Shown: piece by piece, positions 17,990 through 25,962 of the stretch
Position numbering within the stretch: position 1 is the stretch's first letter
Layout: each line of letters begins with the position of its first letter
Assembly: GCF_008329985.2 (NCBI RefSeq)
Contig: NZ_CP038437.2
Location: 4,216,001-4,280,000 of the forward strand
Direction: 5' to 3'
Length of the DNA stretch: 64,000 nt
Origin: Halomonas binhaiensis
Lineage (GTDB): Bacteria; Pseudomonadota; Gammaproteobacteria; Pseudomonadales; Halomonadaceae
Notes under the pieces: model-generated
The model's database searches: none
The model's input: only the letters and a program-made list of their open reading frames with translations
Told to the model about the DNA's origin: nothing
Position numbers and translations under genes: made by a program

Positions 17990-19354
17990 CTACTCGATAT
18001 AGCCAGCCCGCTTCATGTTGCGTTCAGTCGCCCCCTGGACTTGATCCAGGGCTTGCTCCACGGGCATGTCACCGGCCAGCGCCGCGGCGATCATCTGCCC
18101 TACCTGAGTGCCGATAGCCTGGAACTCGGGAATGGCGACGAACTGCACCCCGACATAAGGATTCGGCTCCAAGGTGGAATCATTGGGATCCGCGTTACGG
18201 ATGGCATCCAGCACGAAACTGGCGAAAGGCGCAGCCTCCTGATACGCAGGGTTCTCGTAAGTGCTTTCCCGAGTGCCTGGCGGCACGCTGGTCCAACCCT
18301 TGGTCTCACCGACCAGTTTCACGTAATCCTGGGAGGTAGCCCAGGTAATGAAGGTCTGGGCAGCTTCCTTGTGCTCGGAAGAGGCAGGAATGGCAAGCGA
18401 CCAGGACCATAACCAGTGGGATCCCTTGGGCGTCTCGGCTACCGGGGCAGGTGCGAAACCCAACTGCTCGGCAACCTCTGACGCATTGGCGTCATACAAG
18501 CGCCCTGCCGCAGAGGTGGCATCGACCCATATGGCGCAGTTGCCACGAGAAAACAGTGCAAGGTTCTCGTTGAAGCCATTGGAAGTAGCCCCAGGGGGGC
18601 CATAGTTCTGCATCAGGTCGACATAGAAGGAGATGGCCTCCTTCCAGGCTTCGCTGTTGATCTCCGGATTCCAGTCCATATCGAACCAGCGACCACCGTA
18701 GGTATTCACCAGGGTGGACAGGAAGGCCATGTTCTCGCCCCAGCCAGGCTTGCCACGTAGACAGATACCCGCCATATCATTATCCGGGTCGTTGAGCTGC
18801 TCGGCCCAGCCACGCACCTGCTCCCAGGTCGGCTGTTCGGGTACCTCGATACCGGCCTGCTCGAACAGATCCTTGCGGTAATACATCATCGAGCTTTCGG
18901 CATAGAACGGTAAGGCATAGAGCGTGTCACCATGGCTCAGACCATCGCGTACCGGCTTGATCAGATCGTCGACCTGATACTCTTCCGGAAGATTCTCCAG
19001 CGGCTCCAGCCAGCCACGTTCGCCCCAGATCGGCACTTCATAGGTACCGATGGTCATCACATCGAACTGACCGCCCTGGGTCGCAATGTCCGTGGTCATA
19101 CGCTGGCGCAGTACATTCTCTTCCAGCACCACCCAATCCAGGGTGATATCGGGGTGCGCCTTTTCGAACTCCTTGGTCAGCCCCTGCATGATGATCATGT
19201 CATTGTTGTTGACCGTTGCGACCGTGATGGTTTCCGCTTGGGCCGCCATCGCGCTTAGTGAGGCAACCCCTGCCAGAAGCACCTGAGATGTCACTGGCCT
19301 CCGCCAGAAAGATTTTCCTGCGAGATGGGGAAGAATAGGCAGGCAATGGTTCAT
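17990..19354 (-). CDS. smoE: Polyol ABC transporter periplasmic binding protein
   Basis: A 454-residue extracellular solute-binding protein of the maltose-binding/SmoE type. A long signal peptide (hydrophobic about residues 23-38, cleavage after AAQA) precedes mature ETITVATVNNNDM. Later blocks typical of sugar binding proteins are YALPFYAESSMMYYRKDLFE and WSLAIPASSEHKEAAQTFI. It binds the polyol in the periplasm and delivers it to the permease pair. AGGAG lies 7 bp before the ATG. As the first structural gene it lies behind a repeat-rich leader with a probable operator array, so it is the main control point of the operon. Confidence 0.92.
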   Translation of the reverse strand: MNHCLPILPHLAGKSFWRRPVTSQVLLAGVASLSAMAAQAETITVATVNNNDMIIMQGLTKEFEKAHPDITLDWVVLEENVLRQRMTTDIATQGGQFDVMTIGTYEVPIWGERGWLEPLENLPEEYQVDDLIKPVRDGLSHGDTLYALPFYAESSMMYYRKDLFEQAGIEVPEQPTWEQVRGWAEQLNDPDNDMAGICLRGKPGWGENMAFLSTLVNTYGGRWFDMDWNPEINSEAWKEAISFYVDLMQNYGPPGATSNGFNENLALFSRGNCAIWVDATSAAGRLYDANASEVAEQLGFAPAPVAETPKGSHWLWSWSLAIPASSEHKEAAQTFITWATSQDYVKLVGETKGWTSVPPGTRESTYENPAYQEAAPFASFVLDAIRNADPNDSTLEPNPYVGVQFVAIPEFQAIGTQVGQMIAAALAGDMPVEQALDQVQGATERNMKRAGYIE

Positions 19355-19392
19355 GGCGCGCTCCTGATCATATGGTCGTCAAGCGAGATTGT

Positions 19393-19452
19393 TGTTGTGG
19401 AATCGACTGTTGTGGAATCGACTGCTGTGGAGTTGACGGCTGTGAAGTTGAC
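19393..19452. repeat. Four tandem 15-bp units in the smoE leader
   Basis: Units TGTTGTGGAATCGAC (19393 and 19408, identical), TGCTGTGGAGTTGAC (19423) and GGCTGTGAAGTTGAC (19438). They lie 39-98 bp upstream of the smoE ATG, probably in the transcribed leader. No promoter elements are evident inside. Frames on both strands stay open through the array because the period is a multiple of three, but no ribosome site supports translation. Confidence 0.9.
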
Positions 19453-19474
19453 AGCAGAGTAGCAACCCAGGCGG

Positions 19475-19584
19475 CAACCGTTGTTCAAACATCAATTTCT
19501 GGTCAGACATCAATTTCTGGTCAGACACCAACAATTGATCAAACACCAATAATTGATCAAACACATCAACGAATGATCAAATGA
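19475..19584. promoter_or_regulatory. Array of six 18-bp units, likely SmoC operator array
   Basis: Units start at 19475, 19493, 19511, 19529, 19547 and (after a 2-bp insertion) 19567. Each begins CAA and holds a dyad core ending near ACAC: TTGTTCAA, CTGGTCAG (twice), TTGATCAA (twice), ATGATCAA. Conservation of an 8-bp near-palindrome in otherwise diverged units suggests repeated binding sites, and the adjacent SorC-family regulator is the obvious candidate. The array lies 121-230 bp upstream of smoE. The whole 342-bp gap 19355-19696 is repeats and spacer; no other gene is seen. Confidence 0.65.
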
Positions 19585-19662
19585 TCGGACAAGAGGCAAA
19601 AAAACGCAAAGCCAATACACTTAGACTTTAGCAGCAGCCCTGAAACGTCAGGAGATAAAGGC

Positions 19663-19700
19663 ATCTGAACGGAACGACGATATCTGAACAGAACGACTAT
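19663..19700. repeat. 19-bp duplication at the 3' end of smoC
   Basis: ATCTGAACGGAACGACGAT (19663-19681) is followed by ATCTGAACAGAACGACTAT (19682-19700). The second copy includes the stop codon of smoC (19697-19699), so the gene's end and trailer have been tandemly copied downstream. Confidence 0.85.
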
Positions 19701-20644
19701 AGATGATCGACCACAAAGCGTGCGGCATGCTCATCGGTGATCAGGCCGTTGAGCCAGCCTCCACGCAGGGCCGCGAGAATGCCTGGCCCCTTTTCACGCC
19801 CACCAGCCAGGGCAACCACAGGCAGGTCGTGGAACATGGGTAACGGCAGGCTGGTCACTCGCCGGGTGATGGAGCAGTCAATGACTTCGCCATTGGCATT
19901 CATTGGCCACCCCAGCAATTCGCCCACCGCATCAAGCGCCAACAGCTCCTTCAGCTCATCTGCACTGATGAAGTGATCCTGAAACAGCGTCGCCTGGGGA
20001 TCGATACGCCCGACGCCGATAAAGGCCGCTGCAGCCTGTGTCGCCACATTCCCAATGGCACGAAACAGAGGCTGGGACAGCAATGATTCCTTTTCCTCCA
20101 CCGAGGTGGCCACAACTGGGGTAGGCAACAGGAAGCGCTCGCCCCCCGTCTTGTCAGCCGCCACCATGACACCGTCATAACGGTTGGCTGAACCATCGCG
20201 GGCAACATTTCCCACCAGGGAAACGAAACGGTGTTGGGGACGATCGATGCGACTGAGGGCCTCGGCAGTCGCCCGGATAGATCGCCCGGTGCCCAAGGAT
20301 AGCGTCTGAGGTTCGCTACGCTCGATGAACTTCGAGAGACGCTCGGCTCCTGCGACGGCCAAGTAAGGTGTGGTATCGGCAGCACCGGTAGCTGCCGGTA
20401 CCACATCACAATAATCGAGCCCGAAGCGCGTGCGGATCGCTTGGGAAAGCGCCGTACAATGGGCAATGGGGTGATCGATATGGACCTTGATCAGCCCTTC
20501 CTGACGCGCCAGGGCAAGCAGACGTTGAACACCCGGACGGGATACTCCCAGCTGTGCGGCAATATCATCCTGTGTACAACCACCAACATAGGACAGCCAG
20601 GCTGCCCGAGCTGCCTGATCCAATTTGACTTCGAACTTGTCCAC
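19697..20644 (-). CDS. smoC: SorC/DeoR-type sugar-binding transcriptional regulator
   Basis: A 315-residue regulator of the SorC family. The N-terminal helix-turn-helix is QDDIAAQLGVSRPGVQRLLA (about residues 26-45); the rest is the sugar-binding domain with SLGTGRSIRATAEAL and GNVATQAAAAFIGVG, as in SmoC/SorC. Such proteins bind a sugar phosphate or polyol derivative and switch a catabolic operon. The first in-frame opening uses TTG; the GTG at 20644 with GAGG 6 bp upstream is a better start. It is transcribed towards smoE in the same direction, so it may be the promoter-proximal gene or a separate unit controlling the array in between. Confidence 0.88.
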   Translation of the reverse strand: MDKFEVKLDQAARAAWLSYVGGCTQDDIAAQLGVSRPGVQRLLALARQEGLIKVHIDHPIAHCTALSQAIRTRFGLDYCDVVPAATGAADTTPYLAVAGAERLSKFIERSEPQTLSLGTGRSIRATAEALSRIDRPQHRFVSLVGNVARDGSANRYDGVMVAADKTGGERFLLPTPVVATSVEEKESLLSQPLFRAIGNVATQAAAAFIGVGRIDPQATLFQDHFISADELKELLALDAVGELLGWPMNANGEVIDCSITRRVTSLPLPMFHDLPVVALAGGREKGPGILAALRGGWLNGLITDEHAARFVVDHL

Positions 20645-20695
20645 GCCACGCCTCGCTGCCAATCGTACGTCGCTGCATCATCGCAAGGTCTGCGC

Positions 20696-22075
20696 TCATG
20701 CACAACGCGCTCCTGGCAACCATACCTCTACGGAAAGCCCGCCGAGACTGGCCTCCCCCAAGGTCAGGCGACCGCCATACAGCGTCACCAGGTCTTCGAC
20801 GATAGCCAGCCCCAGTCCACTGCCAGGACGTTTCTCATCCAGGCGAACCCCTCGGGCCAGCACAGCCTGGCGCTGTTCCTCCGTCATCCCCGGGCCATCA
20901 TCTTCCAGTAACAGGCAGGCGCCATCGCCTTGCAGACGAAAGCTCAACGCAACACGACCGGAAGCCCAGTCAAGGGCATTCTCAAGCAGGTTGCCTGTCA
21001 GCTCCTGAAGATCCTGAGGATCGACACGCAGCATCAGGCCAGGAAGGAAGTTCCGCTCCAGATGCTTTCCCCGGCGCTCTGCCAGGCGCGCAAGTCCACC
21101 CACGACTGGGGCCAACACCTTTTCGACATCGATACTGGCGGTCAACGCGGCACTTCCTGCTGCACTCGCCCGGGCCAGATGATGGCGTACCGCGGCATCA
21201 ATGCGAGAGACTTCTTCTCGAACCTGGCGTCGCGCCGCCTCAGGCAGGCGATCAGCCTGTGCCTGGAGCACGCTGACCGGCGTCTTCAGTGCATGAGCCA
21301 GATTGCCGGCTGCTGCGCGCCCGCGTTCGATCAGGCGACGGTCATGATCAAGCACTTCATTCATGGTCGTTGCCAACTCGCCAAGCTCGCCTGGCAGCTG
21401 GGTTTCAAGACGTTCACGGTTGCCCGACTTCACCTCAGCAAGGTCGTCATGCAACGCACGCAAAGGTGCAAGCCCCCAGCGAATCTGCAACACCAGACCA
21501 CTCAGCAACAAGACACTCAGGGCTACCAGCGATAGCCATAGCAACCATTCAAAACGAGCCATTTCGGCAGTCAGTTCCCGGCGCGTCACTGCCAGGCTGA
21601 CATGCACTGGCTTCTTCTGCCCTGGCACCAGCAACGTCTGTTCCACCATGCGTAGCGACTGTCCACGCGGTCCCTTGATGGTCCTCCAGCTAATCCCGGA
21701 AAGACGGCCCAGCGGCAATCTCTGATCCCACAGCGACCGGGAGGTACGGGTAAAGGCGTCACCATCACTGACCTGCCAATACCAGCCGGAATAAACCTGT
21801 TCGAACCGGGAATCGGCCATGCGGTCGTTGAGGGTAAGGGTTCCAGTAGTGCGATCCAGCTCGAAGGAAGCCAGCAGCACCTTGTGCATGGAAGCCAGGC
21901 GCTCATCGAACGAAGCCGAAGCGGATTCACGAAAGCTGAACGACAGCCCAAGGCCAACGATGGGCACAATCACCAGCACCAGGACGATGGAGGCAACGAT
22001 CAAGCGCCGTGCCAGGGTCCAGTTACCGGCCCTGGAGGATACTTTTCGCATGGAAATACGCTTGGACACACTCAC
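20696..22075 (-). CDS. Two-component sensor histidine kinase (PhoQ/QseC-like)
   Basis: A 459-residue membrane sensor kinase. Transmembrane helix 1 is at about 24-47, a periplasmic domain of about 140 residues follows (with WYWQVSDGD, as in PhoQ-like sensors), then helix 2 near 182-202. The H-box is NLAHALKTPVSVLQ, N-box NLLENALDWA, G1 DDGPGM and G2 GSGLGLAI. It starts at GTG inside GTGA, overlapping the response regulator stop, so the two are translationally coupled. The stimulus is unknown; PhoPQ/PmrAB/QseBC relatives sense divalent cations or cationic peptides. PepSY genes on both sides suggest an envelope signal. Confidence 0.92.
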   Translation of the reverse strand: MSVSKRISMRKVSSRAGNWTLARRLIVASIVLVLVIVPIVGLGLSFSFRESASASFDERLASMHKVLLASFELDRTTGTLTLNDRMADSRFEQVYSGWYWQVSDGDAFTRTSRSLWDQRLPLGRLSGISWRTIKGPRGQSLRMVEQTLLVPGQKKPVHVSLAVTRRELTAEMARFEWLLWLSLVALSVLLLSGLVLQIRWGLAPLRALHDDLAEVKSGNRERLETQLPGELGELATTMNEVLDHDRRLIERGRAAAGNLAHALKTPVSVLQAQADRLPEAARRQVREEVSRIDAAVRHHLARASAAGSAALTASIDVEKVLAPVVGGLARLAERRGKHLERNFLPGLMLRVDPQDLQELTGNLLENALDWASGRVALSFRLQGDGACLLLEDDGPGMTEEQRQAVLARGVRLDEKRPGSGLGLAIVEDLVTLYGGRLTLGEASLGGLSVEVWLPGARCA

Positions 22076-22746
22076 CCTGCCGCAGAATCGACAGCCACCA
22101 GACGATAGCCCTGGCCGCGCAATGTCTGGATACGCTCACCTCCCAGCTTGCGCCGGAGACGACTGATCTGCACATCAATGACATTCGAATCCGGTTCATG
22201 ATCACGGTCATAGACATGCTCGGACAACTCGGCACGGCTGACGACACGTTCCTGGGCATGCATCAGATAGGCCAGCAGGCGGGACTCCTGGGCAGTCAGC
22301 GTCACTGGACGCCCGGCCAAGGTGACACTGCCTGTATGCGTATCGAAATTGAGGTCTCCCGCGCTGAGTACTGGATGTGCATGGCCATGGCTACGGCGAA
22401 CCAGTGCACGCAGGCGGAACAGCACTTCCGCCGTCTCGAAGGGTTTGGTCACATAGTCATCGGCGCCAGCTGAAAAGCCCGCAGCCTTGTCCGACCAGCG
22501 CTCCCTGGCGGTGAGCACCAGCACCGGAAGATCGATGCCATCCTCGCGCCACTGGGATAACCAGCGGGTGCCATCACCATCCGGCAGGCCAAGATCAAGC
22601 ACCACCGCATCGTAGCGCTCAGTGCGCAACAGAAAGTCTCCATCTCCGCCTGTAGCGGCCAGTTCCACCAGCAGCCCGCCATCCTTGAGCGACTCAGCCA
22701 AGGCTTCGCCTAGCGCCTGATCATCCTCTATCAGCAAGATCTTCAT
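22072..22746 (-). CDS. OmpR-family response regulator
   Basis: A 224-residue regulator: receiver domain with acidic pocket IEDD (8-10), phospho-acceptor Asp in VVLDLGLPD (about 52), Thr in VLTAR and Lys in YVTKPF; then a C-terminal winged helix with SNVIDVQISRLRRKLGG recognition helix and IQTLRGQGYRL. It is coupled to the kinase downstream by a 4-bp overlap and follows a PepSY gene by 9 bp. It is probably the factor binding the motif shared by the PepSY promoters at 23248 and 24392. Confidence 0.93.
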   Translation of the reverse strand: MKILLIEDDQALGEALAESLKDGGLLVELAATGGDGDFLLRTERYDAVVLDLGLPDGDGTRWLSQWREDGIDLPVLVLTARERWSDKAAGFSAGADDYVTKPFETAEVLFRLRALVRRSHGHAHPVLSAGDLNFDTHTGSVTLAGRPVTLTAQESRLLAYLMHAQERVVSRAELSEHVYDRDHEPDSNVIDVQISRLRRKLGGERIQTLRGQGYRLVAVDSAAG

Positions 22747-22755
22747 CGGCTTTCC

Positions 22756-23220
22756 TTATTGATTGGCTCCTGGGGGTGTCTTTTGCATCTCCCGGATGCC
22801 GACGCCTTCGATGCCGATAAGATCGCCGCTGACAGCATCAAATTCAAACTCCACAATCTGCCCGTTCGGTCCAACCATCTCGACTTCGTAGGTGATCTCA
22901 CCGTCATCGCGCTCCAGCTCTACCTCCAGCACCTGGCCTTCGTAATGCGCTTCCAGCCAGTCGAGTACCTGGGGCAGCCCCACCAGATGGCCATCCGCCA
23001 CCTGCTGGTGGAGGTCCTTCCATTCATCTGCATCATCATCATCGACATGAAGCATGACATCGGAGTCATTCCGGCTTTCTACTGCAGAATCATTCGCCAT
23101 GTCTTCTCTGACGGAAGGCGTTTCCTGACCTGCGCCCGCAGGACTCATGACCACCCAGCTGACAGCCCACAGCACCGCAAGCAAGCACACAGCAATGGTA
23201 GATCGAATCAGTATTTTCAT
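22756..23220 (-). CDS. PepSY-domain periplasmic protein, first gene of TCS operon
   Basis: A 154-residue protein with a signal anchor (residues about 4-26, hydrophobic), an acidic linker rich in Asp (DVMLHVDDDDADEWKDL), then one PepSY domain: LPQVLDWLEAHYEGQVLEVELERD, then YEVEMVGPNGQIVEFEFDAVSGDLI. PepSY domains are seen in periplasmic proteins linked to protease inhibition or sensor control. It is cotranscribed with the response regulator and kinase (9-bp gap), so a modulatory or accessory sensing role for the kinase is plausible. A divergent second PepSY gene starts 161 bp away. Confidence 0.85.
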   Translation of the reverse strand: MKILIRSTIAVCLLAVLWAVSWVVMSPAGAGQETPSVREDMANDSAVESRNDSDVMLHVDDDDADEWKDLHQQVADGHLVGLPQVLDWLEAHYEGQVLEVELERDDGEITYEVEMVGPNGQIVEFEFDAVSGDLIGIEGVGIREMQKTPPGANQ

Positions 23221-23247
23221 AGCATGTAGTGTCGCCCAGCCAAGATG

Positions 23248-23272
23248 AATGAAACATGAATATCACTGTCAG
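23248..23272. promoter_or_regulatory. Shared PepSY-promoter motif, copy 1
   Basis: A 25-bp block starting AATGAAACAT, with AAT three bases later and ending TGTCAG. It recurs at 24392-24416 upstream of the paralogous PepSY gene. It lies between the divergent PepSY genes, 134 bp from the plus-strand start and 28 bp from the minus-strand start. Its end forms part of CTGTCA-N6-TGACAG (23266-23283). It is the probable binding site of the adjacent OmpR-type regulator. Confidence 0.55.
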
Positions 23273-23381
23273 CTTAGTGACAGGTCGACTCTGAGAGGAT
23301 GGCTTCATTCGCCCAATAGTGCACGAATCAACCGTGCACCCAGGCGACCCATATTTAGCAGGACCCAGAGGAAGTAGCACT

Positions 23382-23855
23382 ATGAAAAAGACGTTGAGTT
23401 ACAGCCTGGCCGCCCTGACGCTCTCCGGCACTGTGAGCACCTCTGCCCTGGCGGATGACAAAGGCATCTCCCGGGAAGAACTGAACCGTCTGTTGCAGAG
23501 TGCCAGCGACTATGGATTCACCAACTACGACGAACTCGGCGTCGACGATGGCCAATTCGAAATCGAAGGCTGGCGCAAGGACGGCTGGAGGCTCGACGTC
23601 GATATGGCGCTCAATGATGGCAGTCTTCTGCGGGAGCAGCAGCGTCAGAGCCAGATTCCTGACTGGAGCCTGAGTGGCGATGAAGTCAGCAAGGCTCTGG
23701 ACAGAGCACAGAACGAAGGACTGGAGCTTATCGTCGGTCTGGACGCCAATCAATCCCATATCGAAGTGGACGGCTACGGCACGGATCACCAGGAAATCGA
23801 GATACGCCTGAACCGCGACACATTCGATGTTGATGGAGTCGAATACGATGATTAA
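23382..23855 (+). CDS. Secreted PepSY-domain protein
   Basis: A 157-residue protein with a cleavable signal peptide (MKKTLSYSLAALTL, cleavage probably after ALA) and two PepSY-like repeats: ELNRLLQSASDYGFTNYDELG with FEIEGWRKDGWRLDVDMAL, then SLSGDEVSKALDRAQNEG with EIEIRLNRDTFDVDGVEYD. GAGGAAG precedes the ATG at 23382. It is divergent from the TCS operon and shares a motif with the third PepSY gene at 24537, whose product is clearly paralogous (YGFTN/RF, VEGW-R-DGW, PDWSLS). It probably responds to the two-component system. Molecular function unknown. Confidence 0.85.
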   Translation: MKKTLSYSLAALTLSGTVSTSALADDKGISREELNRLLQSASDYGFTNYDELGVDDGQFEIEGWRKDGWRLDVDMALNDGSLLREQQRQSQIPDWSLSGDEVSKALDRAQNEGLELIVGLDANQSHIEVDGYGTDHQEIEIRLNRDTFDVDGVEYDD

Positions 23856-24213
23856 TGAAGAGCATTTCACTCACGCTGATGAATACCGCGAGAACAGCGC
23901 TTGGCGCCAGGCCAAGCGTTGGCAGGAAAAAGTTCGCCAGTCGACTCGTCCCGTCAGGCGACCTGGGATACTGCGGATGACCTTGACCTGGATTGCCTGT
24001 CTGTTCACCTTGATGGTCGCTGGGATACTGGGGCTGATTTTCTCTCTGATTGGCCTGGCTCTGATACCGCTGATTCGCCATCGAGTGAAGCGCCGCATGG
24101 AGAACCTGCGGGCAGAGCAAGCCGAGGATGTCACCCCAGGGTTTTCCTCCCGGCCATCCTCAAGTCACTCATCCCAGGTATGGGAAGGCCAATATGAGAT
24201 CAAGCATCCCTGA
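23848..24213 (+). CDS. Small membrane protein coupled to PepSY gene
   Basis: A 121-residue protein with a soluble N-terminus, one long hydrophobic region at about 44-77 (LTWIACLFTLMVAGILGLI and on), likely two closely spaced helices or one hairpin, and a hydrophilic, serine-rich C-terminal tail. Its ATG at 23848 overlaps the PepSY stop by 8 bp, so translation is coupled and the two are probably functional partners. The family is not recognised. Residues around RHRVKRRMENLRAE form a basic amphipathic stretch behind the membrane segment. Confidence 0.7.
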   Translation: MINEEHFTHADEYRENSAWRQAKRWQEKVRQSTRPVRRPGILRMTLTWIACLFTLMVAGILGLIFSLIGLALIPLIRHRVKRRMENLRAEQAEDVTPGFSSRPSSSHSSQVWEGQYEIKHP

Positions 24214-24271
24214 TGCATTCGCTATGATTCCGCCATATAGCTGAATGTCATTAATTGATATATGAAAATTT

Positions 24272-24306
24272 CACTCCCGTAGCAGGCTTCGCTCGCTGCG
24301 GGAGTG
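24272..24306. terminator. Hairpin behind the PepSY/membrane gene pair
   Basis: A stem CACTCCCGTAGC/GCTGCGGGAGTG (12 pairs, one G-T) around an 11-base loop, 58 bp behind the pair. There is no T-run, so it may be a REP-like element instead of a true terminator. Besides this and the motif at 24392, the 323-bp gap 24214-24536 holds no gene; it is AT-rich towards the next start. Confidence 0.5.
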
Positions 24307-24391
24307 GTCCTGAAAGCCGGAAGCTCTATATATCCAGGATGTTGGTTGTTATTCCATACAGGCATCGTAATGCTGAAACAGCCCTGGAGTT

Positions 24392-24416
24392 AATGAAACA
24401 TTAATTCAAATGTCAG
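24392..24416 (+). promoter_or_regulatory. Shared PepSY-promoter motif, copy 2, with TTAATG dyad
   Basis: Second copy of the AATGAAACAT...TGTCAG block, 145 bp before the PepSY start. It overlaps a perfect dyad TTAATG-AAA-CATTAA (24390-24404). The spacing relative to the start is close to that of copy 1 (134 bp), which supports a common regulator. Confidence 0.55.
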
Positions 24417-24536
24417 TTTTCCTGCAGAGGGGAATGCCACACTATTAAAAGCCACGCCATCAACACACATCATCAGCACTAAAACATAAACAAAGGAATG
24501 TAACAGCAAGACTCGCTGACACAAGGACATGTCATC

Positions 24537-25007
24537 ATGAACAAGACCCTGATTACCGGGCTTATAGCCCTGACTCTATCGATTTCCACTATGGCAAATG
24601 CCGACAGCAGTGCCAGTCGTGCGGATATTGAACACCTGCTACAGGATGCCAAGAGCTACGGTTTCACGCGCTTCGAAGAACTTGAAGTTGATGACGAAGA
24701 CCGTTTCGACGTGGAAGGCTGGCGACAGGATGGCTGGCATCTGGACATCGATTTGTCACTGAATGACAACCGCATACTGAAAGAGCAGCAGCGCAAGAGC
24801 GAGACTCCCGATTGGAGCCTGAGTCATGATGAAGTCATTCAGGCGCTGGATGCTGCACAGCAATCTGAGCTGGATGAAATTTCGTCTATAGAGGTTGATT
24901 GCACAGGCCGTATAGAGATTGAAGGATACAATTCTCAACATCAGGAAATAGAATTATACATTGATAGAAAGACCTTTGAAGTTATCGGGGTCGATAAAGA
25001 CATCTAA
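24537..25007 (+). CDS. Secreted PepSY-domain protein (paralogue)
   Basis: A 156-residue paralogue of the protein at 23382. Signal peptide MNKTLITGLIALTLSISTMANA, then matching blocks KSYGFTRFEELEVDD, FDVEGWRQDGWHLDIDLSLND and PDWSLSHDEVIQALDAAQ. The 3' half is visibly more AT-rich than its neighbours (for example GAAATAGAATTATACATTG). It lacks the membrane-protein partner that follows the first copy. It lies behind a copy of the shared promoter motif and is probably in the same regulon; a duplication followed by divergence, or import of one copy, would explain the composition. Confidence 0.82.
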   Translation: MNKTLITGLIALTLSISTMANADSSASRADIEHLLQDAKSYGFTRFEELEVDDEDRFDVEGWRQDGWHLDIDLSLNDNRILKEQQRKSETPDWSLSHDEVIQALDAAQQSELDEISSIEVDCTGRIEIEGYNSQHQEIELYIDRKTFEVIGVDKDI

Positions 25008-25194
25008 TCGTATTCAATGGTTATAAGGATACGATTATTTTTTATATATCCATCAACAACAATGATGATCGTAAGCATCATCAACCTATTTCGGCCATAT
25101 ACCCCCTGACGGGCGACATATTGAGAAGAGTTCTTCGCTATCACATTTGTCATGGCCAATATCGTCACATCCACTAATGAAAGGAAGCATTACA

Positions 25195-25908
25195 ATGCAA
25201 GATCATGGAAGGAATCCAGCCGACGAATCTCGCAACGCTGACGCGGCTCTGCAGGATATCATTCAGGGCTTTCAGAACTTTCACCAGAATGTATATCCGC
25301 AACAACAGACACTCTTCAAGCGCCTGGCCAAGGCTCAGCAGCCACACGTCATGGTCATTACCTGTGCCGACTCACGAATTGCACTGGAACTGATCACCCA
25401 AAGCGCGCCAGGTACTCTGTTCGTTACGCGCAACGTCGGCAATGTCGTCCCCCCTTATGGCCAGATGAATGGTGGAGTATCCACCGCCATCGAGTACGCA
25501 GTACTCAGCCTGGGGGTGAAACACATCATCATTTGCGGACATTCCGACTGCGGTGCCATGAAAGCCGTGCTCAATCCGGCTAGCCTGGATGGCATGCCAA
25601 CCGTCAGGGCCTGGTTGCGCCATGCCGAAGTCGCACGCAGCGTAGTCGAGACCAACTGCGGCTGCGCAGGCCACGACACCCTGGGCGTCTTGACTGAAGA
25701 AAACGTCGTGGCTCAGCTTGACCATCTGCGCACCCATCCATCTGTCGCTGCCCGCCTGGCCAGTGGCCAGCTCAATATCCACGGCTGGGTGTATGACATA
25801 GAAAGCTGCACCATCCGCGCCTATGACGCTGCCAAACGCCGTTTCCTGCCACTGGATGGCAACGATGTCCCTTCTGCGACACCGCAACCCCGTTACGCCA
25901 ATGCTTGA
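25195..25908 (+). CDS. Beta-class carbonic anhydrase
   Basis: A 237-residue beta-carbonic anhydrase, interconverting CO2 and bicarbonate with a zinc ion. The zinc ligands are visible: Cys and Asp in VMVITCADSRI, His and Cys in ICGHSDCGAM. GNVVPPYG lies in the expected place between them. The ATG at 25195 with AAGGA 9 bp upstream is used; the longer frame adds unrelated residues. A SulP-family anion transporter follows 54 bp downstream on the same strand, a pairing known from other bacteria, which points to bicarbonate uptake and supply. Confidence 0.93.
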   Translation: MQDHGRNPADESRNADAALQDIIQGFQNFHQNVYPQQQTLFKRLAKAQQPHVMVITCADSRIALELITQSAPGTLFVTRNVGNVVPPYGQMNGGVSTAIEYAVLSLGVKHIIICGHSDCGAMKAVLNPASLDGMPTVRAWLRHAEVARSVVETNCGCAGHDTLGVLTEENVVAQLDHLRTHPSVAARLASGQLNIHGWVYDIESCTIRAYDAAKRRFLPLDGNDVPSATPQPRYANA

Positions 25909-25962
25909 AACTCTGCGCAATCACCGTAGCCCCTGACATTCATCGGCTCTGGAGAAAGCCTC

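Noticed and set aside
19372..19584. Possible 70-residue repeat protein (CCGID and QTSISG repeats) in the smoE leader
   Set aside because: Its repeats are a by-product of the 15- and 18-bp DNA arrays; there is no ribosome site, and the opposite strand is equally open.
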